Below are positions 1 through 7,163 of a stretch of 8,077 nucleotides of DNA, piece after piece. The position numbers and the translations under genes are program-made. Source of the stretch: Candidatus Woesearchaeota archaeon (GTDB lineage Archaea > Nanobdellota > Nanobdellia > Woesearchaeales > JAGWAF01). The notes under the pieces were generated by a model, which was not told the DNA's origin, searched no databases, and saw only the letters and a program-made list of their open reading frames with translations. Positions within the stretch are counted from its first letter, which is position 1. Every line of letters begins with the position of its first letter. The stretch is taken from the NCBI GenBank assembly GCA_016932755.1, contig JAFGCE010000043.1:1-8077 (forward strand), written 5' to 3'.

Positions 1-10
1 CGAAAAGGGG

Positions 11-1207
11 TTGGCAAATTATTTTGAGCAGTTCTTGGCAAAACAACCACTTTTCAAAAATAAAAAATCTCTCCAGTCCAACTACACTCCCGAAACAATC
101 AACCACAGAGACCCGCAGATAAAACAGGTAGCCGACATACTTGCGCCAGTGTTGAGAAACGAAAAACCATCAAACATTTTCATCTACGGAAAAACAGGGA
201 CAGGCAAGACACTTTGCACAAAATACATCTGTGGCCACATTTCTCACGTTGCTTCGCAAAAAGAGTTTCCGCTTAAGATAATTTACCTTAACTGCAAGCT
301 AAAGAAAGTGGCGGACACAGAATACCGGCTTATTGCCCAGCTTGCCAGGGAGTTTGGCAAGGCAATACCCCCGACAGGTCTGCCTACAGACGAGGTCTAC
401 AGCATTTTCTTTAAGGCGGTTGACCAGAACGCACAGAGCATAATACTTATTTTAGACGAGATAGACCAGCTTATCAACAAAATAGGGGATGAGGTACTGT
501 ACAACCTCACCCGAATGAACGAGACACTAAAAAAATCCCAGGTCTGCCTTGTCGGGATCTCAAATAACCTGATTTTTACAGAGCACCTTGACCCGAGAGT
601 AAAAAGCTCGCTGTCTGAAGAGGAAATTTTGTTCCCTCCTTACAATGCGTTGCAGATCCAGAACATCCTCAGGCAAAGGGTTAACGAAGCTTTCCACAAA
701 GGTGCAATCGAGTCAGGCGTTATAGAAAAATGCGCGGCATACGCAGCAAAAGAACACGGCGATGCAAGGAGGGCGCTTGAACTTTTGAGAGTCGCAGGAG
801 AGCTTGCAGAGAGGGAAAGCAGCGCAAAAGTTACTATGCACCACATAGACACTGCGGACAAAAAAATAGAACAGGACAGGATTTTTGATGTGCTTGCATC
901 CCAACCAAAGCAGTTTCAGGCAACACTTTATTCGGTACTGTTGATTTCACAGAAAAAGAAGGGGGCAATTTTCACAGGGGAGATATATGAGGTATACAAA
1001 AAAATCTGCCAGCGGGCAAACCTGCTTTCGCTTACGCAAAGGAGGGTTTCAGACATTATCGCCGAGATGGACATGCTCGGGCTTATTAATGCTAAAGTTA
1101 TATCAAAAGGAAGGTACGGGCGGACAAGGGAAATCACATTGTCTGTCCCGCTTTCAGTAAACCCGCAAGTAAAAAAACAGCTAGAGGAAGGGCTAGACCT
1201 ATCTTAA
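11..1207 (+). CDS. cdc6: Orc1/Cdc6-type replication initiator (AAA+ ATPase)
   Basis: Archaeal Orc1/Cdc6 binds origin DNA and, as an ATP-dependent AAA+ switch, helps load the MCM helicase. Visible motifs (398-aa numbering): Walker A GKTGTGKT at 60-67, Walker B ILILDE at 145-150, sensor 1 GISNN at 182-186, and sensor 2 HGDARRAL at 249-256. A C-terminal winged helix spans about 300-380, with a recognition-helix-like LTQRRVSDII and a basic wing SKGRYGRTRE. Length is normal for the family (about 400 aa). The start is uncertain. TTG at 11 is the only plausible in-frame start visible, but the frame stays open to the window edge and the N-terminal LANYFEQFL aligns by eye with near-complete family N-termini, so the true start may lie a few codons upstream. 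It is followed 35 nt later by the PolD genes, an arrangement known from Thermococcales. The product call is secure; the start is not. Confidence 0.95.
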   Translation: MANYFEQFLAKQPLFKNKKSLQSNYTPETINHRDPQIKQVADILAPVLRNEKPSNIFIYGKTGTGKTLCTKYICGHISHVASQKEFPLKIIYLNCKLKKVADTEYRLIAQLAREFGKAIPPTGLPTDEVYSIFFKAVDQNAQSIILILDEIDQLINKIGDEVLYNLTRMNETLKKSQVCLVGISNNLIFTEHLDPRVKSSLSEEEILFPPYNALQIQNILRQRVNEAFHKGAIESGVIEKCAAYAAKEHGDARRALELLRVAGELAERESSAKVTMHHIDTADKKIEQDRIFDVLASQPKQFQATLYSVLLISQKKKGAIFTGEIYEVYKKICQRANLLSLTQRRVSDIIAEMDMLGLINAKVISKGRYGRTREITLSVPLSVNPQVKKQLEEGLDLS

Positions 1208-1220
1208 TTATCGATTAAGA
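1202..1220. repeat. Inverted repeat overlapping the cdc6 stop codon
   Basis: TCTTAAT (1202-1208) is the exact reverse complement of ATTAAGA (1214-1220), with 5 bases between them. The left arm contains the TAA stop of cdc6. The repeat is AT-rich and would make only a weak RNA hairpin. It is the first of two adjacent inverted repeats that share the TCTTA/TAAGA arm. Confidence 0.5.
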
Positions 1221-1226
1221 ATAGCC

Positions 1227-1242
1227 TTTCTTACCTAAGAAA
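1227..1242. repeat. Inverted repeat abutting the DP1 start codon
   Basis: TTTCTTA (1227-1233) is the exact reverse complement of TAAGAAA (1236-1242), with a 2-base centre. The right arm ends at the base before the DP1 ATG. As DNA it is a compact 16-bp palindrome of the kind bound by dimeric regulators. As RNA it could form a weak 6-bp stem with a 4-nt loop directly before the start codon. No TATA box or Shine-Dalgarno sequence is seen in this junction. Confidence 0.5.
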
Positions 1243-2850
1243 ATGGACTCTGCAATCGAGAAAAAGAAAAAGGAAATCGTTTCATTCTTCCTAAAAAAAG
1301 GAGTGCTTATCACAGAGGATCTTCTAGGGGCGCTTGAAAAAGAGGAAAGCATTGAGCAAATTTGTTCCCTTATCTCGGGCAAAGGGGATTCAGACATCTT
1401 AGTTCTCAATAACGACCTGAAAAACCTTTTGTGCAGCGGGAAAGCAGGGGGGGTGGTGGGCACAGAGCTTGAGAAATCAATGGTTATGGCCCAAAAGCAC
1501 AAAAATCCAAAATCCTATGACAATTTTATAAACATACTGGAAAAAGAGGAGCCCAAGGCAAAAGAAGAAGCCAGGGCAGGCACAAAAGAGGAAAAAAAGA
1601 AAGTTGAAATACTGAAAGAGTACAAGGATGAGGAAAAGAAAAAAGACATCCAGGACTTTGTCGCATACTTCAACCACAGGTATAACGCACTGGAAAAAAT
1701 TTTAAGGCAAAGGGCAGAGCTCCAAAACATAATGTCCATCGGGAGGGTCCTTGCCAAAAAAGAAAAGGAAACACTTTCCATAATAGGGATAGTGTCCGAC
1801 AAGCAGGTCACCAAAAACCAAAATATCGTCCTGGTTTTGGAAGACAGTACAGGGGCAATAAAAGTCCACATCAACAAGAACAAACCCTCTCTTTACGAAC
1901 AGGCAAAAGACACTGTGCTGGACGAAGTAGTAGGGGTGGTGGGAGTTAATGCTACAAACATTATTTTTGCAAACCAGCTAGTTTGCCCGGATGTTCCTGC
2001 AAAAGAGCTTAAAAAATCAAATGAAGAGGTGTACGCAGTTTTTCTGTCTGATCTGCATGTGGGCTCGAACAACTTCCTTCGTGAAAAATTTGAAAGGTTT
2101 ATCCAGTGGATAAGATGCGAAACAGGGAACGAAACCCAGAAATTAATCGCAAAAAAAGTCAAATATGTATTTATTATAGGGGACCTTGTTGACGGAGTAG
2201 GGGTTTACCCCAACCAGGAAGCTGAACTTGTTATAGACGATATTTACGCCCAGTATGAAGCATGCGCAGGGTTGCTTAAAAAAATTCCTGGATACATTAA
2301 CATCATAATCTGCCCGGGCAACCACGATGCCATGAGAATCGCAGAGCCCCAACCAGAACTTTACAAGGATTTTGCAAAGCCAATCTGGGAGATAGAAAAT
2401 GCAGTGATGGTTACCAACCCCGGGCTCGTTAGGATCCACGCGTCGGAAGATTTTTCAGGGTTTGATGTGCTTCTTTATCACGGGTATTCATTTGATTATT
2501 TTGTGGCTAATATAGACTCGATAAGGAACGGAGGGGGCTATGACCGGGCGGACTTAATAATGAAATTTTTGCTCCAGAAAAGGCACCTCGCACCGACGCA
2601 TACAGCTACCTTATATATCCCGGATTCAAGGAAAGACCAGCTTGTGATAGACACTGCCCCGGACATATTTGCCACAGGCCATATCCACAAAACAGCAGTA
2701 TCCAATTACAAAGGGGTTACAATGATTTGCGGCAGCTGCTGGCAGTCTAAAACATCTTTTCAGGAAAAAGTAGGGCACCACCCGGAGCCGTGCAGGGTGC
2801 CGATTGTAAATTTAAAGACACGGGATGTAAAAATTTTGAAGTTTGGCTGA
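1243..2850 (+). CDS. polB: DNA polymerase D small subunit DP1 (3'-5' exonuclease)
   Basis: DP1 is the proofreading, Mre11-like nuclease subunit of PolD and pairs with DP2. The order (535 aa) is: a short helical N-terminal domain (about 1-65); a Lys/Glu-rich, probably disordered linker (about 100-135); an OB fold (about 175-250); and a calcineurin-like phosphodiesterase domain (about 263-500). All metal-ligand motifs are intact: DLH (270-272), GDLVD (313-317), GNHD (359-362), YHG with His413, and GHIH (479-482). The nuclease should therefore be active, unlike the degenerate B subunits of eukaryotic polymerases. The start is firm: ATG 1243 is the only start codon after the in-frame TAG at 1222-1224. 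It lies 35 nt after cdc6 and one base before DP2, so it is probably cotranscribed with both. No SD sequence precedes it. Confidence 0.96.
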   Translation: MDSAIEKKKKEIVSFFLKKGVLITEDLLGALEKEESIEQICSLISGKGDSDILVLNNDLKNLLCSGKAGGVVGTELEKSMVMAQKHKNPKSYDNFINILEKEEPKAKEEARAGTKEEKKKVEILKEYKDEEKKKDIQDFVAYFNHRYNALEKILRQRAELQNIMSIGRVLAKKEKETLSIIGIVSDKQVTKNQNIVLVLEDSTGAIKVHINKNKPSLYEQAKDTVLDEVVGVVGVNATNIIFANQLVCPDVPAKELKKSNEEVYAVFLSDLHVGSNNFLREKFERFIQWIRCETGNETQKLIAKKVKYVFIIGDLVDGVGVYPNQEAELVIDDIYAQYEACAGLLKKIPGYINIIICPGNHDAMRIAEPQPELYKDFAKPIWEIENAVMVTNPGLVRIHASEDFSGFDVLLYHGYSFDYFVANIDSIRNGGGYDRADLIMKFLLQKRHLAPTHTATLYIPDSRKDQLVIDTAPDIFATGHIHKTAVSNYKGVTMICGSCWQSKTSFQEKVGHHPEPCRVPIVNLKTRDVKILKFG

Positions 2851-2851
2851 A

Positions 2852-5800
2852 ATGGAATCAAAAGAAATGAACGCGGAAACTGCAGCTTACTTTAACTCAA
2901 TAGACAAAGGCATAAAGAAGGCATACGATGCAGCCACAAAAGCAAGAGAGAAAGGCTATGACCCAGAAACAAAAGTAGACATCCCCCTTGTAAGGGACAT
3001 GGCCGAGAGGGTTGAGGGACTGATAAGCGTAATTGCCCCCCAAATTGTAGGCTCCGGGGTTTCAAAAAGGCTGAAAAAGCTTGAGGAGCAGTTTGGGAGC
3101 ATGGACTGGAGAGTCGGGTTTACAATCTCCCTTGAAATCGCGCAGGAAAAATTCTGCAAGTTCAATGACAAAAAGGAAGCCATGGAGATGGGGATAAGAA
3201 CAGGATTAGCATATCTCACATCAGGGGTTGTTGCTTCACCTCTTGAAGGATTTGTTGAGATAAGAATAAGAAAAAGAAAAGATGGCAAGGAATATTTTGC
3301 AGTGAGCTATGCCGGGCCAATACGAAGCGCAGGAGGCACAGCAGAGGCGGTTTCTGTGATTATTGCGGATTATGTCAGGAAGAAAATGGGGTATGAAAAA
3401 TACGACCCGACAGAAGATGAAATAAACAGGCTGGTAACAGAACTTTACGATTATCATGAGAGGATAACCAACCTGCAGTACCTTCCTAGCCCTGAAGAAA
3501 TCCGTTTTTTGGCAAAAAACATTCCTGTGCAGATAGACGGCGAGCCTTCAGAAAAGATAGAGGTGTCAAATTATAAGGATTTAGAAAGAGTTGACACGAA
3601 CATCATAAGAAACGGAGTCTGCCTTGTATTGGGCGAGGGAGTGGCACAAAAAGCCCCAAAGCTATGGAAACAACTTTCAAAATGGGGCAAGGAATTTGAG
3701 CTTGAAGAGTGGTTTTTCCTCGAAGATTTTGTAGTTCTTCAAAAGAAAATCAAGTCAAAAGACGAGCAGGAAAAGACAGGGAAACCGAAGATAGCCCCGG
3801 ATTACACATTTATCAAGGATCTTGTTGCAGGCAGGCCTGTTTTCACGCACCCAATGAGGCAAGGAGGGTTCAGGCTGAGGTATGGGAGGGCCAGAACTTC
3901 CGGTTATTCATCTGCGTGTGTTCATCCAGCAACGATGTACATCTTAAACCAGTACATTGCCACAGGAACACAGCTTAAGGTTGAGAGACCAGGCAAGGCT
4001 GCTGCGATAACCGCATGTAACAGCATAGAGGGTCCGGTTGTGAAAACCGAAGACGGCTCTGTTGTTTATATCAACACAATGAAAAAAGCTAAGGAACACA
4101 AGGATTCGGTTGTTGAAATACTGTTCCTCGGGGATATCCTGATAAATTATGGGGATTTCCTGAACAGGGCGCACACCCTTGTTCCTCCAGGCTACTGTGA
4201 AGAATGGTGGGTTCAGGAGCTTGAGAAAGCCACTGTAGACTTGTTTGGCTCTCTTGACACAGAAAAACTTGCAGAGCTTGTCGAAATTCCTTCTGCTTCT
4301 TTAAATATCCTCCTGAAGAGCCCGATGAAATCAGGCATAAGCGCTGAAGCAGCATTATCCCTTTCAAAAAAACTGAGAATCCCTCTTCACCCTTCGTACA
4401 CATATCACTGGAACTGCGCCACCCCTGAGCAGATGCTGGCTCTTGCAGGGTGGGCCTCAAAAGCGAATGTGGTAACTGAAGGAGGGGGAGTCGAAAAAAT
4501 AATCCTCCCTCTCAACGAGACAAAAAGGGTTATTGAGCTTATAGGGCTCCCCCACATTGTCGTGAATAAGGAATATGTGGTTATTGAGAAAGAACACGCA
4601 AAAGTATTTTCTGAATGTCTGCAGACTGGAGTGAAACCCCATGAAGAAATAAAAAAGATTATTGAATCAAACAAGGAAAAAACTTCCCTTGAAATAGTGA
4701 ACATGATTTCTTCTGTAAAGTTAAGAGACAAATCCGGGTTGTTTGTAGGCGCGAGAATGGGAAGACCAGAGAAAGCAAAGATAAGAAAACTTAATGGCTC
4801 CCCCCAAGTTCTCTTCCCGGTAGGAGATGAGGGCGGGCGGTTCAGGTGTTTCCAGAGCGCACTGGAAGCAGGAAAAGTAAAATCCAATTTCCCTATTTAC
4901 CATTGCCCAAAATGCAATATAGACACAATCTATGCTGTGTGCGACAAATGCGACAGAAAGACAAAAAAAATGCACTACTGCAAAATCTGCGGGCTTATTG
5001 AAAAGAAGGATTGCCCAAAGCACGGCCCGGCTTCTACAAACAGGGAGATGGAAATAGACATCGAGAGGTATTTTACTTCTGCATTAAACAAGATAAAAGT
5101 CAAGAATTATCCTGACCTGATAAAAGGGGTGAGGGGGACTTCTAACAAAGAGCACACCCCCGAGCATTTGGCAAAGGGGATATTGAGAGCTCAGCACAAT
5201 ATCTATGTAAACAAAGACGGAACCACAAGGTATGATATGACCCAGCTGCCCATAACCCACTTCAAGCCAAGGGAAGTTGGGACAGCAATTGAAAAACTTA
5301 AGGAAATGGGGTACAAAACAGATGTCCACGGAAAAGAACTCACTGAAGAAGACCAAATTTTGGAGCTCAAACCCCAGGATGTAATACTCCCGGAGTGCGA
5401 CGAGAGCCCGGATGAAGGCGCAGCAGCAATCCTTTTCAGGGTTGCAAAGTTTATGGATGACCTGCTTGTAAAACTTTATGAGGTTGAACCTTTTTACAAT
5501 CTGAAGACCCCCGCAGACCTTGCAGGCCACATTGTTTTGGCTCTTGCCCCGCACACCTCCGCAGGAATCGCAGCAAGGATAGTGGGGTTTTCAAAAACAC
5601 AAGGGTTGTTTGCGCACCCCATGCTTCATGCAGCAACAAGAAGAGACTGCGACGGAGACGAAGCCTGCGTCACTTTGCTTATGGACGTACTTGTTAATTT
5701 TTCAAGGCAATACCTGCCAGCGCACAGAGGCTCAACCCAGGACGCCCCCCTTGTTTTGACATCAAGGCTGATCCCTGCAGAAGTAGACGATATGGCATTT

Positions 5801-6394
5801 GATGTTGATGTTGCGTGGAAATACCCGCTTGAGTTTTACAACGCATGCCTGGATTACAAAAACCCATGGGATGTAGTTATTGATACTATCGGGAAAAGGC
5901 TTGGGACAGAAAGGCAATATTGTGGAACAGGATTTACACATGATATTGACAACATAAACCATACAGTGAGGTGCTCTGCATACAAAACCCTGCCAAGCAT
6001 GGAAGACAAGCTGAAAGGCCAGATGGATATTGCGGAAAAAGTGAGAGCAGTTGATACATCAGATGTCGGCAGACTTGTTATTGAAAAGCATTTCCTGAAA
6101 GACACCAAAGGAAACCTCAGGAAATTTTCAATGCAGCAGTTTAGGTGTGTTAACTGCAACGAAAAATTCAGGAGACCTCCTTTAGTCGGCAAATGCACAA
6201 AATGCGGTGGGAAAATCATTTTCACAATCTCGGAAGGGTCGGTTATCAAATATCTCCAGCCCGCAATAAGCATTGCAGAGAAATATGACCTGCCAGCCTA
6301 CCTGCAGCAGACTTTGGTTTTGCTTCAGAGAAGAATAGACGGGGTTTTTGGCAAGGAAAAAGAAAGGCAGGAGGGATTAGGCAAGTGGTTCTGA
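2852..6394 (+). CDS. polC: DNA polymerase D large catalytic subunit DP2
   Basis: DP2 is the polymerizing subunit of PolD, with an RNA-polymerase-like double-psi beta-barrel core. From the ATG at 2852 it is 1180 aa. Visible motifs: SYAGPIRSAGGTAEA (152-166), HPMRQGGFRLRYGRARTSGY (333-352), the basic GARMGRPEKAKIRK (633-646), a CxxC-rich zinc region (685-723), and the catalytic RRDCDGDE (930-937) with Asp932, Asp934 and Asp936. A second zinc ribbon follows (Cys1099, 1102, 1115, 1118), then a terminal PIP box QEGLGKWF (1173-1180) for binding the PCNA clamp. No intein interrupts the catalytic motif, where Pyrococcus relatives carry one. An in-frame TGA at 2837-2839 leaves only TTG 2843 or ATG 2852 as upstream starts. 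I prefer ATG, one base after the DP1 stop; TTG would add three residues and overlap DP1. No SD sequence is seen. Confidence 0.96.
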   Translation: MESKEMNAETAAYFNSIDKGIKKAYDAATKAREKGYDPETKVDIPLVRDMAERVEGLISVIAPQIVGSGVSKRLKKLEEQFGSMDWRVGFTISLEIAQEKFCKFNDKKEAMEMGIRTGLAYLTSGVVASPLEGFVEIRIRKRKDGKEYFAVSYAGPIRSAGGTAEAVSVIIADYVRKKMGYEKYDPTEDEINRLVTELYDYHERITNLQYLPSPEEIRFLAKNIPVQIDGEPSEKIEVSNYKDLERVDTNIIRNGVCLVLGEGVAQKAPKLWKQLSKWGKEFELEEWFFLEDFVVLQKKIKSKDEQEKTGKPKIAPDYTFIKDLVAGRPVFTHPMRQGGFRLRYGRARTSGYSSACVHPATMYILNQYIATGTQLKVERPGKAAAITACNSIEGPVVKTEDGSVVYINTMKKAKEHKDSVVEILFLGDILINYGDFLNRAHTLVPPGYCEEWWVQELEKATVDLFGSLDTEKLAELVEIPSASLNILLKSPMKSGISAEAALSLSKKLRIPLHPSYTYHWNCATPEQMLALAGWASKANVVTEGGGVEKIILPLNETKRVIELIGLPHIVVNKEYVVIEKEHAKVFSECLQTGVKPHEEIKKIIESNKEKTSLEIVNMISSVKLRDKSGLFVGARMGRPEKAKIRKLNGSPQVLFPVGDEGGRFRCFQSALEAGKVKSNFPIYHCPKCNIDTIYAVCDKCDRKTKKMHYCKICGLIEKKDCPKHGPASTNREMEIDIERYFTSALNKIKVKNYPDLIKGVRGTSNKEHTPEHLAKGILRAQHNIYVNKDGTTRYDMTQLPITHFKPREVGTAIEKLKEMGYKTDVHGKELTEEDQILELKPQDVILPECDESPDEGAAAILFRVAKFMDDLLVKLYEVEPFYNLKTPADLAGHIVLALAPHTSAGIAARIVGFSKTQGLFAHPMLHAATRRDCDGDEACVTLLMDVLVNFSRQYLPAHRGSTQDAPLVLTSRLIPAEVDDMAFDVDVAWKYPLEFYNACLDYKNPWDVVIDTIGKRLGTERQYCGTGFTHDIDNINHTVRCSAYKTLPSMEDKLKGQMDIAEKVRAVDTSDVGRLVIEKHFLKDTKGNLRKFSMQQFRCVNCNEKFRRPPLVGKCTKCGGKIIFTISEGSVIKYLQPAISIAEKYDLPAYLQQTLVLLQRRIDGVFGKEKERQEGLGKWF
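6351..6370 (-). terminator. Possible T-rich terminator of the aIF2-beta/DUF424 operon
   Basis: Read on the minus strand this is pyrimidine-rich with a T5 run (6361-6357) about 37 nt past the DUF424 stop. Archaeal RNA polymerase commonly stops at such T runs without a hairpin. It lies inside the end of DP2, where the A-rich sense codons (KEKERQ) explain the composition equally well, so this is only a candidate. Confidence 0.25.
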
Positions 6395-6397
6395 AAC

Positions 6398-6694
6398 TTA
6401 TTCATGCACGACAACTGCCTGCGCATAGGGGACGCCGCCGATTTTCTTGACATGCCCCGGGTCAATAATCCCCTCTTCTATCCCGAGCTTCACTGCATTT
6501 TCACCGACAAGATTCACAGAATCAGCATTCCTTATGGTGTCGCCGACAGTCAAATCGTCTTTTTCTTCCCCATTATAGAAATCTGATGCCAGGTCAAGCT
6601 GCGCTTTTCCTTCTTCGATTTTCTTTCCTAGAAGATTGCTGTCGCAGACCGCAGCAACAATTCTCTCATCCTTCTTATGCAGCTTTAAAATCAT
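6398..6694 (-). CDS. DUF424 family protein, function unknown
   Basis: A 98-aa soluble protein whose sequence fits the archaeal DUF424 family as I remember it: MILKLHKK at the N-terminus, CDSNLLGKK (17-25), SDFYNG (37-42), NLVGENAVKLGIEEGII (61-77) and GGVPYAQ (86-92). It has no signal peptide, membrane segment or metal-binding cluster, and its molecular role is not established. The full family length is present. ATG 6694 lies one base after the TAA of aIF2-beta with no SD sequence, so it is probably the second gene of a translationally coupled operon. Proximity to aIF2-beta suggests, but does not prove, a job in translation or ribosome function. Its stop lies 3 nt from the convergent DP2 stop. 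Confidence 0.88.
   Translation of the reverse strand: MILKLHKKDERIVAAVCDSNLLGKKIEEGKAQLDLASDFYNGEEKDDLTVGDTIRNADSVNLVGENAVKLGIEEGIIDPGHVKKIGGVPYAQAVVVHE
6560..6629 (+). terminator. Possible T-rich termination zone downstream of DP2
   Basis: The first strong T run on the plus strand after the DP2 stop is T5 at 6560-6564, followed by pyrimidine-rich stretches to about 6629. If termination occurs here, the DP2 mRNA would carry roughly 170-230 nt antisense to DUF424. The tract also encodes Lys/Glu-rich DUF424 on the other strand, so the composition is not diagnostic. Confidence 0.2.
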
Positions 6695-6695
6695 T

Positions 6696-7103
6696 TTATA
6701 TTTTTGATTTCACGGGCTTTTTAGCGCCGCAGGCTTCACATCTGAGGTATAAAAACTCCCCTTCTTTAATAAGTTTTGTGTCCGGCTTACCGCATTCAGG
6801 GCAGAACACAAATTCATCAGCATACTGCTTTATCTTGTCATTAACCCTCGAAGCAGCCATCTTGGTTCCTATGACAAGCCCTGAAGGCCTCAAATCACCA
6901 GGAGCTGCAAGCTCCTTAAGAACAAATTTCTGCAGGTGCTCGACCTGCCTTCCCAATACCGAGGCTATCTGCCTGAAGTTTGTGATTATTGTCTTGTTGC
7001 CTTCAATATGCCCCTTGACTTTGGGTATCTCAAACCTTTCTTTTTCAAAGACAGATTCAGGAAGGCTGCCTCTTGCCCTTTTCAAGGCTTTTTCATAGTC
7101 CAT
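6696..7103 (-). CDS. eif2b: Translation initiation factor 2 subunit beta (aIF2-beta)
   Basis: aIF2-beta is part of the archaeal aIF2 heterotrimer that delivers methionyl initiator tRNA to the small ribosomal subunit. The 135-aa length is normal for archaea, which lack the long Lys-rich N-terminus of eukaryotic eIF2-beta. Features in order: an N-terminal helix MDYEKALKRARGSLPE (1-16), the segment that contacts aIF2-gamma in the family; the alpha-beta core with VKGHIEGNKTIITNF (29-43) and LKELAAPGDLRPSGLVIGT (62-80); and a C-terminal zinc ribbon, CPEC (101-104) and CEAC (122-125). The start is firm: an in-frame TAG lies at 7124-7122 and no other start codon lies between. A consensus TATA box about 23 nt upstream implies a leaderless transcript. 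DUF424 follows after one base. Confidence 0.96.
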   Translation of the reverse strand: MDYEKALKRARGSLPESVFEKERFEIPKVKGHIEGNKTIITNFRQIASVLGRQVEHLQKFVLKELAAPGDLRPSGLVIGTKMAASRVNDKIKQYADEFVFCPECGKPDTKLIKEGEFLYLRCEACGAKKPVKSKI

Positions 7104-7122
7104 ACACCCATAATTCCCGCTC

Positions 7123-7137
7123 TATTTAAAAAAGTTT
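7123..7137 (-). promoter_or_regulatory. BRE/TATA promoter of aIF2-beta/DUF424
   Basis: Minus-strand TTTAAATA (7130-7123) is a near-ideal archaeal TATA box, preceded by an A-rich BRE-like CAAACTTT. Its centre is about 23-24 nt from the aIF2-beta ATG at 7103. Transcription starting about 25 nt downstream would therefore begin at or next to the A of the ATG, giving a leaderless mRNA. Confidence 0.7.
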
Positions 7138-7141
7138 GGGG

Positions 7142-7163
7142 TTTTGCCGGCTGTTAATCAAAA
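7142..7163. promoter_or_regulatory. Possible operator between the divergent promoters
   Basis: TTTTG (7142-7146) and CAAAA (7159-7163) form short inverted arms, and GCCGGC (7146-7151) is a perfect 6-bp palindrome. The centre of the GCCGGC (7148.5) falls almost exactly midway between the two TATA boxes (centres 7126.5 and 7169.5). This could bind a regulator shared by both promoters, but the elements are short enough to be chance. Confidence 0.2.

Noticed and set aside
1208..1242. Replication origin (ORB repeats) or promoter between cdc6 and DP1
   Set aside because: The gap is only 35 nt, with no G-rich ORB-like element and no TATA box. The inverted repeats are short and AT-rich and are reported separately.
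2843..2851. TTG at 2843 as the DP2 start
   Set aside because: It is possible, but it would overlap DP1 by 8 nt and add only three residues. The ATG at 2852 fits the known DP2 N-terminus and the same junction pattern seen in the other operon.
4405..5554. Minus-strand open frames of about 100-160 aa within DP2
   Set aside because: They lie entirely inside the conserved DP2 coding sequence and show composition typical of antisense shadows (Cys/Phe/Leu/Ser-rich, no motifs).
5600..5720. Possible intein at the DP2 catalytic motif
   Set aside because: The frame runs uninterrupted through RRDCDGDEACVTLL, with no Cys/Ser start block or HN terminus of an intein.
6586..7098. 170-aa plus-strand open frame opposite aIF2-beta and DUF424
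   Set aside because: It is antisense to two recognisable conserved proteins, has no family motif and lacks a promoter. It is a shadow of their codon bias.
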